Positions 36,230 through 43,509 of a DNA stretch of 64,000 nucleotides are shown here, in pieces. Position numbers and translations under genes: made by a program. The notes below the pieces were generated by a model that was given only the letters and a program-made list of their open reading frames with translations, did no database searches and was not told the DNA's origin. This stretch comes from Herpetosiphon aurantiacus DSM 785 (GTDB lineage: Bacteria; Chloroflexota; Chloroflexia; Chloroflexales; Herpetosiphonaceae). Within the stretch, counting starts at the first letter, position 1. Each line of letters begins with the position of its first letter. Location of the stretch: the NCBI GenBank assembly GCA_000018565.1, contig CP000875.1:1007199-1071198 (forward strand), in the 5' to 3' direction.

Positions 36230-39200
36230 GTGCAATATGCAATTGATTACCCCCAACTGAATGATGATTTGATTCAACGCCCACGCCTTCAAGCTCAATT
36301 GGAGGCGTGTTGGTCATGTCGCTTGACGATGGTCGTGGCGGCGGCTGGCTATGGCAAAACCACTGCGCTAGCCCAGTGGATGCAGCAAACGCTGGGTGGT
36401 GATTGGCTGTGGTATGGCCTGCACAGCCCAACCGAGGCTGATCAGCTTCAGCGTTTGTTGAGCAGCCTAACCAAAGCCCGCTTCCCTCAAATCAATCCAA
36501 TCAATAGCTTGGCCGATTTGTTTGATTGCTGGGCCACCTTGGCTCCGCGCCGAATTGCCTTGGTGTTTGATGATTGTCAACATTTGCAGGCTAGTGCTTG
36601 GCGTTTGTTGAATGAATTGGCCCGTTTTGCGCCAACCAACCTGCATCTTATTTTGAGCAGCCGCCAATTGCCACAGCTTGATTGGGCTGGCTTGGCGGCA
36701 CGGGGGCAGTATCGCCAATTAACTGCCGCTGAATTGCGATTTAGCCAAGCCGAATTACAGGAGCTATTGCCTACCCAAAGCCCGAGCCAACGCCAAGCAG
36801 CTTGGCAAGCAACCAATGGCTGGCCTGCCGGTTTGCGCTTGTGGCGAGCCTTGCCCTCAGGCTATCAAGGCACGGTCAGCGATTTTCTTGCCCAAGATGT
36901 GTTGGGGCAACTGCCTGAGGCGGTGCGGCGCACTGCCCAATTTGCCGCGCTCTTGCCCTTTTTTAATCAAGCGGTGCTCACAGCGATGGCCGCGCCTGAT
37001 CCAGCTAGTTTGTGGCATTACAATCTTTTTGTACTGCCTGATCACGCCGAATGGTGGCGCTTTGAGCCATTTTGGTTGGAAGTGCTGCGCCAACAACCGT
37101 TGGCTGAAATCACCCAATTGTTGGCCCAAGCGGCCACATGGTTTGAGCAGCAGGGGCATCTGGCGGCAGCCTTGGATGTTTGGTGTCGTTTGGGACAATG
37201 GGCGCAGGTGGCCGAGCAGCTTAAGCACCATGGTTTGCAGCTGTTGGCTCAACATCAGCCAGTCTTGCAATGGCTCCAACAACTGCCAGCAACCGAGCGC
37301 CAAACTGCCGAATTGCTGCATCTGGATGGTCTGGCCTTGCGCGAACACGATCCTGGGTTGGCCGCCCAAACCTTGGCGCAAGCGGCTCAACGCTATCGAG
37401 CTGAGCAACGTTATGCCGAGGCTTTTCAGGTAGTTGGCGAACAATGTTTGATCTATTTTTGGCAGGGCGATGAGCAAGCCTTGATTGCGGTGGCGCGTGA
37501 AAGTTTTAGCCTCAAAAGCTTCGTTTGGTATCGCCAACGCCGTGATTTGTTGAAATTTCCCTTGCTCTTGTTTCAAATTAAGCGTGGCCGCTATATCAAG
37601 GCCTTGGCGACGGCTCAAAGTTTAGCCCAAAGCGAATTGCCCTTCTTTTGGCGTTGGGTGGCGGCCTGCGTCGTTGGCGGTTTGTATACGATTTTGACCT
37701 TGCCGAATGAGGGCATTCAATGGCTCGAAGTTTGGTTGCAACACCCCCAAGTTCAAGCCGAACCAGCTATGCGCATGAGTTTGCTCGATTTGTTGGCAAC
37801 CTGCTTGATGAGCCGTGCCGCGCCCGACGATCGCATCGCTGCCCAAGATTTAGCTGATCAAGCCAGCCGTTTAAGCGAACGCTATGGCGTGCGTTTGACT
37901 CGTTTGCAAACTCGCGGGACGAAACTCGGTTTGGCCTTGTTGGAAGCTGATCGGCCAACGACTGAGCGTTTGATTCAGCAATTGCTCTTGCCCAGCGATG
38001 AGCCATTGCCCTCGATTATGCGCAATCGCTTGCTTGCACTACGCGCCTTTGCTTGGGCTAGTTTGGGCGAAATTAAGCTGGCGCAGCATGATGCAACGCT
38101 CAGCGAACGCGGCTTGATTCGCGATGATGCGCTGTATGGAGCTGATCCACGCATGTGGTTGATGTTGGCGCAAGCCTGGTTTTGCTGTGGCGAATATCAA
38201 CGGGCCTTGGCGGCTTTGGAGCGTGCCAAACCGCTGATCGAGGCCGCTCAATCGCCGATTTTACGCTTGCGAGCAGGCTTGGTGCAGCTGGCTAGTCGTT
38301 GGCAACTTCAGCCTAGCCCGCAGTTAATTGCTGAAGCGACCACGATTTGGCGCGATTACTTATCCGATGGCGACCGCCATATGAACGCAACGCCGCTGCA
38401 TTTAACCACGCTGTTGGTAGAATTGGGCTTGCGCACGGGAATCGCGCCACAGCGAATCGCCCAATTTTTAGCTGAGCGTGATCGAGCGGCTTTAGAAGAG
38501 ATTTGTTGGAAACTGTATGCCGAGCAGCCGCAACAACAAGCCGCGCTCTTGCAACTTTTGGGCTTATATGGCTCAGCAGCCAGCCTTGAGCGTTTGCAAG
38601 AAGTGATTAAACAAGCCTCAACCCAGCAGCGCAAAATTGCCCAACACAGCTTAACTAGCATTCGCCAGCGCCCAGCCTATGCGCTGAAAATCCAGCTTTT
38701 TGGTAGTTTGCAACTTTGGCGTGGCACGGAATTGGTCGATCCTAACGAGTGGTCACGCGAGAAGGCACGCCAACTATTGGCCTTATTGGTGCTGCAACGC
38801 CCAAGAATTATCAGCCGTGAAGCCTTGATCGAGCACTTTTGGCCTGATCTTACGCCGCAAGCCGCTGATGGAGCCTTGCGCGTGACCTTGAATGCCCTGT
38901 TGCATGTGCTAGAGCCGGAACGCAGCGGCGGCGCTAATTCGGCCTTTGTCTTGAGCGAAGCAGCGGGCTTGCGTTTAAATCCACAGGCACAGATCGATAC
39001 TGATTATGCTGAATTTCAAACCTTGCTCCAAACTGCCGCCAAGCAACGCCAGCAGGGAGCCATGCCCGCCGCTTTGCAAGCCTATCAAGCAGCCTTGGCC
39101 TTATATCAGGACGATTTATTAAGCGATATTGCTTACGCCGAATGGGTGCTGGATTGGCGTGAGCAAGCTTTGAGCCAATTTGTGGCTGCAACCAGCGATT

Positions 39201-39382
39201 ATTTGGAATTATTGTTGGCTTATGGCCCGACTGCTGAGGCCATTCCCTATGCTGAGCGTTTGTTGAGCTATGACCCCTATCACGAACCAACTTACTTGCG
39301 CCTGATCGACATCTACCACATGTTGGGCAATGCTAGTGCTGCTGAGCGCATTCGAAAACGCCTCGAACGTATTTCCTTATAA
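36230..39382 (+). CDS. MalT-like ATPase/SARP transcriptional activator
   Basis: A large regulator (~1050 residues). The N-terminus is a STAND-type NTPase with Walker A VVAAAGYGKTT near residue 40 and IALVFDDCQHL as Walker B, as in MalT. A helical TPR-like middle follows. The C-terminal ~230 residues are a SARP winged helix (LFGSLQLWRG, SREKARQLLALLVLQRPRI, LIEHFWPD) plus the BTAD helical domain (YAEWVLDWREQALSQF). I take GTG 36230 as start; the open frame reaches back to 36155 inside the permease gene. It lies directly upstream of the precursor-peptide array and is the likely activator of the cluster. Confidence 0.87.
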   Translation: MQYAIDYPQLNDDLIQRPRLQAQLEACWSCRLTMVVAAAGYGKTTALAQWMQQTLGGDWLWYGLHSPTEADQLQRLLSSLTKARFPQINPINSLADLFDCWATLAPRRIALVFDDCQHLQASAWRLLNELARFAPTNLHLILSSRQLPQLDWAGLAARGQYRQLTAAELRFSQAELQELLPTQSPSQRQAAWQATNGWPAGLRLWRALPSGYQGTVSDFLAQDVLGQLPEAVRRTAQFAALLPFFNQAVLTAMAAPDPASLWHYNLFVLPDHAEWWRFEPFWLEVLRQQPLAEITQLLAQAATWFEQQGHLAAALDVWCRLGQWAQVAEQLKHHGLQLLAQHQPVLQWLQQLPATERQTAELLHLDGLALREHDPGLAAQTLAQAAQRYRAEQRYAEAFQVVGEQCLIYFWQGDEQALIAVARESFSLKSFVWYRQRRDLLKFPLLLFQIKRGRYIKALATAQSLAQSELPFFWRWVAACVVGGLYTILTLPNEGIQWLEVWLQHPQVQAEPAMRMSLLDLLATCLMSRAAPDDRIAAQDLADQASRLSERYGVRLTRLQTRGTKLGLALLEADRPTTERLIQQLLLPSDEPLPSIMRNRLLALRAFAWASLGEIKLAQHDATLSERGLIRDDALYGADPRMWLMLAQAWFCCGEYQRALAALERAKPLIEAAQSPILRLRAGLVQLASRWQLQPSPQLIAEATTIWRDYLSDGDRHMNATPLHLTTLLVELGLRTGIAPQRIAQFLAERDRAALEEICWKLYAEQPQQQAALLQLLGLYGSAASLERLQEVIKQASTQQRKIAQHSLTSIRQRPAYALKIQLFGSLQLWRGTELVDPNEWSREKARQLLALLVLQRPRIISREALIEHFWPDLTPQAADGALRVTLNALLHVLEPERSGGANSAFVLSEAAGLRLNPQAQIDTDYAEFQTLLQTAAKQRQQGAMPAALQAYQAALALYQDDLLSDIAYAEWVLDWREQALSQFVAATSDYLELLLAYGPTAEAIPYAERLLSYDPYHEPTYLRLIDIYHMLGNASAAERIRKRLERISL

Positions 39383-39422
39383 CACTTCACTTTTTTACAC
39401 GTTTAATTAATGTATTTTAACC

Positions 39423-39449
39423 AAGAGCGATAGCTGATATATCGCTCTT
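39423..39449 (+). terminator. Perfect 10-bp stem-loop after the SARP gene
   Basis: AAGAGCGATA (39423-39432) pairs with TATCGCTCTT (39440-39449), with a 7-base loop, 41 bases past the SARP stop. It separates the regulator from the precursor array, so the array likely has its own promoter in 39450-39560. The downstream tract is only moderately T-rich. An operator role is possible. Confidence 0.5.
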
Positions 39450-39580
39450 ATATCGGTTTAACTATCGTTGGCCCAATAGTTTACGCCATGGCGATATGGT
39501 GTAATAGCCCTGTCAACAACGAGGTGCGCACCCACAGCTGACAAACGCACAATTGCTTAGTCTAACAGGAGTACCACCCC

Positions 39581-39769
39581 ATGGCAGATGTAAAGAATTT
39601 GATCGATGCTGAAGTGACCGCCGCTGAAACCGAATTGTTCGCTGATGAATTGGAAGAGCATGTAACCAACGTTGCCGCCGCCTGTGTTTCATCGTTGGGT
39701 TCGCTCAGCACCTCAGGCACGATTTGTACCGTCAGCACCTTCTGTACCGCCGCCATCGAAGCCCAATAA
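39581..39769 (+). CDS. Thiopeptide-like precursor peptide 1
   Basis: A 62-residue RiPP precursor. Residues 1-34 are an acidic leader (ETELFADELEEHV), typical of leaders bound by an F-protein RRE. Residues 35-62 are a Ser/Thr/Cys-rich core, reading CVSSLGSLSTSGTICTVSTF and then CTAAIEAQ: 3 Cys, 6 Ser and 5 Thr. The gene is the first of five tandem copies; it alone has Ala at residue 2 and its own AGGAG site nine bases upstream. Which residues become azoles, dehydro-amino acids or a pyridine cannot be read from sequence. The modifying enzymes follow downstream. Confidence 0.9.
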   Translation: MADVKNLIDAEVTAAETELFADELEEHVTNVAAACVSSLGSLSTSGTICTVSTFCTAAIEAQ

Positions 39770-39806
39770 ATTGAATTGTCATTCTTAGTTAGCGAGGATT
39801 CTCCCA

Positions 39807-39995
39807 ATGTCAGATGTAAAGAACTTGATCGATGCTGAAGTGACCGCCGCCGAAACCGAATTGTTCGCTGATGAATTGGAAGAGCATGTAACCAACGTTG
39901 CTGCTGCCTGTGTCTCATCGTTGGGTTCGCTCAGCACCTCAGGCACGATTTGTACCGTCAGCACCTTCTGCACCGCCGCCATCGAAGCCCAATAA
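39807..39995 (+). CDS. Thiopeptide-like precursor peptide 2
   Basis: The second of five copies. The 62-residue product equals copy 5 exactly and differs from copy 1 only by Ser at residue 2. Leader and core are as described for copy 1. A GAGGATT ribosome site lies upstream. Confidence 0.9.
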   Translation: MSDVKNLIDAEVTAAETELFADELEEHVTNVAAACVSSLGSLSTSGTICTVSTFCTAAIEAQ

Positions 39996-40032
39996 ATTGA
40001 ATTGTCATTCTTAGTTAGCGAGGATTCTCCCA

Positions 40033-40221
40033 ATGTCAGATGTAAAGAATTTGATCGATGCTGAAGTGACCGCCGGCGAAACCGAATTGTTCGCTGATGA
40101 ATTGGAAGAGCATGTAACCAATGCCGCTGCTGCCTGTGTCTCATCATTGGGTTCACTCAGCACTTCAGGCACGATTTGTACCGTCAGCACCTTCTGCACC
40201 GCCGCCATTGAAGCCCAATAA
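40033..40221 (+). CDS. Thiopeptide-like precursor peptide 3
   Basis: The third copy. Two leader differences from copy 2: Gly at 15 and Ala at 31. The core from Cys35 is unchanged at the protein level, although several codons differ (for example TCA for TCG, TGC for TGT), pointing to selection on the peptide. Confidence 0.9.
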   Translation: MSDVKNLIDAEVTAGETELFADELEEHVTNAAAACVSSLGSLSTSGTICTVSTFCTAAIEAQ

Positions 40222-40259
40222 ATCGGATTAGCCACTCTTAGTTAGCGAGGAATGCTCTT

Positions 40260-40448
40260 ATGTCAGATGTAAAAAACTTGATCGACGCTGAAGTGACCGC
40301 CGCCGAAACCGAATTGTTTGCTGATGAGTTGGAAGAGCATGTAAGCAACGCCGCTGCCGCCTGTGTTTCATCGTTGGGTTCGCTCAGCACCTCAGGCACG
40401 ATTTGTACCGTCAGCACCTTCTGTACCGCCGGTGTCGCTGAAAAATAG
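40260..40448 (+). CDS. Thiopeptide-like precursor peptide 4
   Basis: The fourth and most different copy. The leader has Ser29 and Ala31. The core is invariant through CTA at 56-58 region, but the last residues read GVAEK in place of AIEAQ. This suggests that the final five residues are not part of the selected product and may be removed as a short follower. Confidence 0.9.
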   Translation: MSDVKNLIDAEVTAAETELFADELEEHVSNAAAACVSSLGSLSTSGTICTVSTFCTAGVAEK

Positions 40449-40484
40449 CCTGGCTCTCTTAGCTACTTTGTGAGGAATGCTCTT

Positions 40485-40673
40485 ATGTCAGATGTAAAGA
40501 ACTTGATCGATGCTGAAGTGACCGCCGCCGAAACCGAATTGTTTGCTGATGAGTTGGAAGAGCATGTAACCAACGTTGCTGCTGCTTGTGTCTCATCATT
40601 GGGTTCACTCAGCACCTCAGGCACGATTTGTACCGTCAGCACCTTCTGTACAGCTGCAATCGAAGCTCAATAG
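40485..40673 (+). CDS. Thiopeptide-like precursor peptide 5
   Basis: The fifth copy, identical in protein sequence to copy 2. I use ATG 40485, which aligns with the other copies and has TGAGGA upstream; an in-frame GTG at 40470 would add five residues not seen in the others. Confidence 0.9.
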   Translation: MSDVKNLIDAEVTAAETELFADELEEHVTNVAAACVSSLGSLSTSGTICTVSTFCTAAIEAQ

Positions 40674-40682
40674 TGTGATGTA

Positions 40683-40729
40683 AGGGAGCCAGGCAGCAGG
40701 AAACTGCTTCTGCTGCTTGCACCTTCCCT
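40683..40729 (+). promoter_or_regulatory. Stem-loop after the precursor array
   Basis: GCAGCAG (40693-40699) pairs with CTGCTGC (40710-40716), with an outer AGGG/CCCT pairing at 40683-40686 and 40726-40729. It lies just past precursor 5. Such hairpins often limit read-through or protect the abundant precursor transcript from decay while letting some transcription reach the enzyme genes. No T-tract follows. Confidence 0.5.
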
Positions 40730-40756
40730 AAGCACTGTACCAAATATGGTGGAAGT

Positions 40757-40813
40757 ATGACTACACAGCACAGGCTCCGGCTACCGCAAGGGTCTGGAGC
40801 CTTGACTGATTAA
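40757..40813 (+). CDS. Possible 18-codon leader ORF
   Basis: ATG at 40757 with GGTGGAAGT upstream opens an 18-codon frame ending in TAA at 40811, 13 bases before the first enzyme gene. It overlaps a second hairpin, GGCTCC (40773-40778) with GGAGCC (40796-40801). It could couple or attenuate translation of the enzyme operon. It may equally be chance; codon content gives no help at this length. Confidence 0.25.
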   Translation: MTTQHRLRLPQGSGALTD

Positions 40814-40826
40814 ATGGAGTATGACG

Positions 40827-41357
40827 ATGGATGGATTTTTGCTCGCGAATGCTTCAACCTCAAACGCCGCACTCTTCGAACAACTAGCCGATTTGGGTGT
40901 ATCCCTTCAGCACAAAGCCACCGCGCAACGCCCCGCCAGCTGGTTATGGATTTGCACCAACCAGGTTGAGGAAGCCGATCGCTTAATCTCGTTCGTCGCG
41001 TCCACTCCATTGCTGGTGGTAGTGCTTCAGCCATTGGTGCATACGCTGCGGCTTGGGCCATTGTTTGGCGCTGATGATTATTGCTGTGTTGATTGTTTTC
41101 AACGGTATAACGCTCTTTTTCCCACTCCCGCAACCAGCGATTATCTGATGGCGCTGCCAGCTTGGCAAACTGCTGCCCGTTGGCTCACCAATCAATTGCA
41201 ACAGCTCGCCGCCCGCATTCTGGTGATTCGGGCTGATGGAACCAGTCAATTAGGCCGTTTGCCGCGTGACCCATTATGTTTGCGCTGCTCGTCCTTCCGC
41301 AACTACCCAATCGATTCCCTACAGCAACTTCATCAACCATCGGCTAACGGAGTGTAA
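40827..41357 (+). CDS. Small ThiF/E1-like zinc protein of the RiPP cluster
   Basis: A 176-residue protein. It contains LRLGPLFGADDYCCVDC with C87/C90 as likely zinc ligands, and DPLCLRC with C151/C154 as a second pair. The LGP-x(n)-CxxC pattern is shared with the next two ThiF-like proteins and is typical of TOMM cyclodehydratase partner proteins. It is too short for a whole E1-like fold and has no nucleotide-binding loop, so it is probably a scaffold. GGAG lies seven bases before ATG 40827, which I prefer to ATG 40821. The role is inferred. Confidence 0.65.
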   Translation: MDGFLLANASTSNAALFEQLADLGVSLQHKATAQRPASWLWICTNQVEEADRLISFVASTPLLVVVLQPLVHTLRLGPLFGADDYCCVDCFQRYNALFPTPATSDYLMALPAWQTAARWLTNQLQQLAARILVIRADGTSQLGRLPRDPLCLRCSSFRNYPIDSLQQLHQPSANGV

Positions 41358-41359
41358 TC

Positions 41360-42673
41360 ATGTCAAAGACGTTCTTATCAATTGATGACATTTTGACGCG
41401 GGTTGCGCCGTTGGTGAATCCGCGCACCGGAATCTTGGGCACTGCGACCGAACTACCGCGCACGCCTGGCAATCCTGCAATTCCAGTCTATAGTACCAAC
41501 ATTCATTGTGCCGAACTGGCTATGGCCGAGTCTCCAGCTGGCACGGGTGTATTTTTGGAACGTGAATGGGCTAAGGCTAAATCCTATTGTGAAGCACTCG
41601 AACGTTATTGCAATGTCAAGCATGCCCATCAAAACTTTATTGTGGCGACCCGCCAAGAGTTGGGTATTGAAGCAGTTGATTTAGAGTTATTTCCCCGCTG
41701 TTCTGATGCTGAATATCGCAACCCCGCCAACCCAACCACGCCGCCGAGCAACCGCCAACCCATGCGCTGGGTCGAAGGCTATTCGCTGATTTCAGGCCAG
41801 CCGATGTATGTTCCGGCGATTGGGGTCTATGTTGGGATGCATCCTGAATATGCTGGCGAAACCTTTACCACCTCGATTTCAACTGGCACGGCGCTGGCAG
41901 CCAGCTACGAACAAGCAATTGTAACTGGGATTGGCGAGGCGATCGAACGCGATGCCTTGAGTATTGCCTGGTGGCAAAAGTTGGCATTGCCCCAAGTTGA
42001 TTTGCGCGAATTCCCTGATCCAGCCTTCCAAGAACGTTTGAGTCGGGTCGAAGCGGCTCAAATTCAGAGTTATTTTTTTGATGCAACCACCGATCTAGGG
42101 GTTGCGACGATCTATGCAGTCCAAGTTGCGCCCCATGGTCGGCTACGCACAATGGTGATGTCGGCCACCCGCACCAATCCATTGGCCTTGCCCAGCAAAG
42201 TGCTCGACGAATCGGCAGCCTCGCGGATTGGTATCGAGCATTCGTTGAGCCAACCGCTGCCCTTTGATCCTGCCGATTATCGCACCTTTATGCGCTTGAG
42301 TGATGGCGCTGCCTACTATGCCGATGCGGCCACCGCTCCAGCCTTTGATTTCTTGTTTGAGCAAACTCGCTGGCGCACGCTCGACCAACTGCCACGGCTC
42401 GATCATCCTGATCCTGCGGTCGAAGCCCAACGCTTGATCGATATTTTTCGGCGGGCTGGGCTGGAACTGATTGTGGTCGATTTGACCTTGCCAGCCTTGC
42501 GCGAAGTTGGTTTGTATACGATCAAAGTGGTTGCGCCGCAATTAATGCCCTTCAGTTGTAACTATAATGCCCGCTTTTTGGCTACGCCGCGCTTATATAG
42601 CGTGCCGGAGCGCATGGGCTACCCAGTTTTGGCCGAAGCTGAATTAAACCATTGGCCTCAGCCATTTGCCTAG
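41360..42673 (+). CDS. YcaO-domain azoline cyclodehydratase
   Basis: The 437-residue protein is the ATP-dependent YcaO enzyme that makes thiazolines/oxazolines from Cys, Ser or Thr in the precursor. Family ATP/Mg-binding motifs are visible: AKAKSYCEALERYC (71-84), ASYEQAIVTGIGEAIERDA (181-199), and a C-terminal WPQPFA close to the PxPxP tail needed for activity in TOMM YcaO proteins. It starts 2 bases after the preceding stop. The F-protein encoded two genes on should bring the leader peptide to it. Amidine or thioamide YcaO functions are less likely with an F-protein and oxidase present. Confidence 0.92.
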   Translation: MSKTFLSIDDILTRVAPLVNPRTGILGTATELPRTPGNPAIPVYSTNIHCAELAMAESPAGTGVFLEREWAKAKSYCEALERYCNVKHAHQNFIVATRQELGIEAVDLELFPRCSDAEYRNPANPTTPPSNRQPMRWVEGYSLISGQPMYVPAIGVYVGMHPEYAGETFTTSISTGTALAASYEQAIVTGIGEAIERDALSIAWWQKLALPQVDLREFPDPAFQERLSRVEAAQIQSYFFDATTDLGVATIYAVQVAPHGRLRTMVMSATRTNPLALPSKVLDESAASRIGIEHSLSQPLPFDPADYRTFMRLSDGAAYYADAATAPAFDFLFEQTRWRTLDQLPRLDHPDPAVEAQRLIDIFRRAGLELIVVDLTLPALREVGLYTIKVVAPQLMPFSCNYNARFLATPRLYSVPERMGYPVLAEAELNHWPQPFA

Positions 42674-42690
42674 TTTGAAAGGATTGCCCG

Positions 42691-43509
42691 ATGGATCAAC
42701 TTTATTCAACCCTTGTGGCAACCCATCAGCAATGGCTGTTTGCCCAAGGTTTACACGAAAATCGCTCAGCTCGCTTGCTTTTGGTGACCGATGCAGTGAT
42801 GGCGCAGGCACTCTTGGCTCGCTTGGGGCAACTGCCCTTAGCCCAGGTGACCGTTGCCGCCTTATCCAGCGCCGATCATGGCCCAATTTCACAACAGATT
42901 CGCGAATTGACCAGCACGTTTCCAATTCAGCTGCTAGCGCGACCCTTCGCTGCTGGTGGTTTGGGCTTGCTGCTCAGTCGCTATCACGCCGCTGCATTAA
43001 TCACCCAGCGGCCTTATCCGGTAGTAGCCGAAGCCCTGAATCAAGCCAGTTTACGGGCTGCCACGCCATGGACTGCGCTCAGTCTGTGGGGCGCACAAAT
43101 TACCTTGGGGCCGACGATTTTGCCCAATCACACCGCCTGTTATGCCTGCTATCAAGCGCGATTACGCTCGTGCGAAACCCGCAATGATGTCTGGCAGGCG
43201 CGTGATGGCTTTTTGCGGCGGCAACAACAAGCGTTATTTCAGCCCTCGCTGGCGGCGCTCAATCAATTGGCTGCTAGCTATGGCTTGGTCGAAATCGAGC
43301 GCTTATTGCTTGGCCAACAACCACCGTTGGCGCTGGGCCGCGAAGTTCAATGGGATACATTCAATCTTGGCGTGAGCCGCAATCATGTTGAGCCATTTGA
43401 AAACTGTTCAGCCTGTGGTGGTCAGCAAAATACTACTTGGATTGGCCGTGATCAATTAGCTCAGGTGGTGGCCAAATTAAGCTTGCAAGCCCGCGAGGTG
43501 GCACTATGA
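42691..43509 (+). CDS. ThiF/E1-like protein of the RiPP cluster
   Basis: A 272-residue protein with ITLGPTILPNHTACYACYQAR (CxxC near residues 150-153) and NCSACGG near 240, giving a paired-cysteine zinc site. The region between CxxC and the second pair is helical, as in E1-like TOMM proteins. It lacks the N-terminal RRE found in the next protein, so it may be a second partner in the cyclodehydratase complex. AAAGGAT precedes the start; the stop overlaps the next gene by ATGA. Confidence 0.75.
   Translation: MDQLYSTLVATHQQWLFAQGLHENRSARLLLVTDAVMAQALLARLGQLPLAQVTVAALSSADHGPISQQIRELTSTFPIQLLARPFAAGGLGLLLSRYHAAALITQRPYPVVAEALNQASLRAATPWTALSLWGAQITLGPTILPNHTACYACYQARLRSCETRNDVWQARDGFLRRQQQALFQPSLAALNQLAASYGLVEIERLLLGQQPPLALGREVQWDTFNLGVSRNHVEPFENCSACGGQQNTTWIGRDQLAQVVAKLSLQAREVAL

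Larger units (their letters stand above)
39581..40673 (+). repeat. Five-unit tandem repeat of precursor genes (~226 bp period)
   Basis: Starts at 39581, 39807, 40033, 40260 and 40485 give periods of 226, 226, 227 and 225 bp. Each unit carries a 189-bp gene and a short spacer with a GAGGA-type ribosome site (TTAGTTAGCGAGGATTCTCC in two spacers). Differences inside the core are synonymous except in the tail of copy 4, so the copies are maintained as genes rather than decaying. Confidence 0.92.

Noticed and set aside
39562..40235. Minus-strand open frames across the precursor array with repeated protein sequence
   Set aside because: They mirror the precursor genes, have no ribosome sites of their own, and repeat only because the DNA repeats.
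39581..40673. Regular ~226-bp repeat that might be read as CRISPR-like or a satellite
   Set aside because: Each unit is an intact gene with a ribosome site, differences are mostly synonymous, and there are no short repeats with unique spacers.
39581..40673. Precursors as lanthipeptides or Nif11/nitrile-hydratase-type peptides
   Set aside because: No LanC or LanM gene is present and the leader lacks Nif11 or nitrile hydratase features; YcaO, F-protein and SpaB_C genes favour the azole/thiopeptide class.
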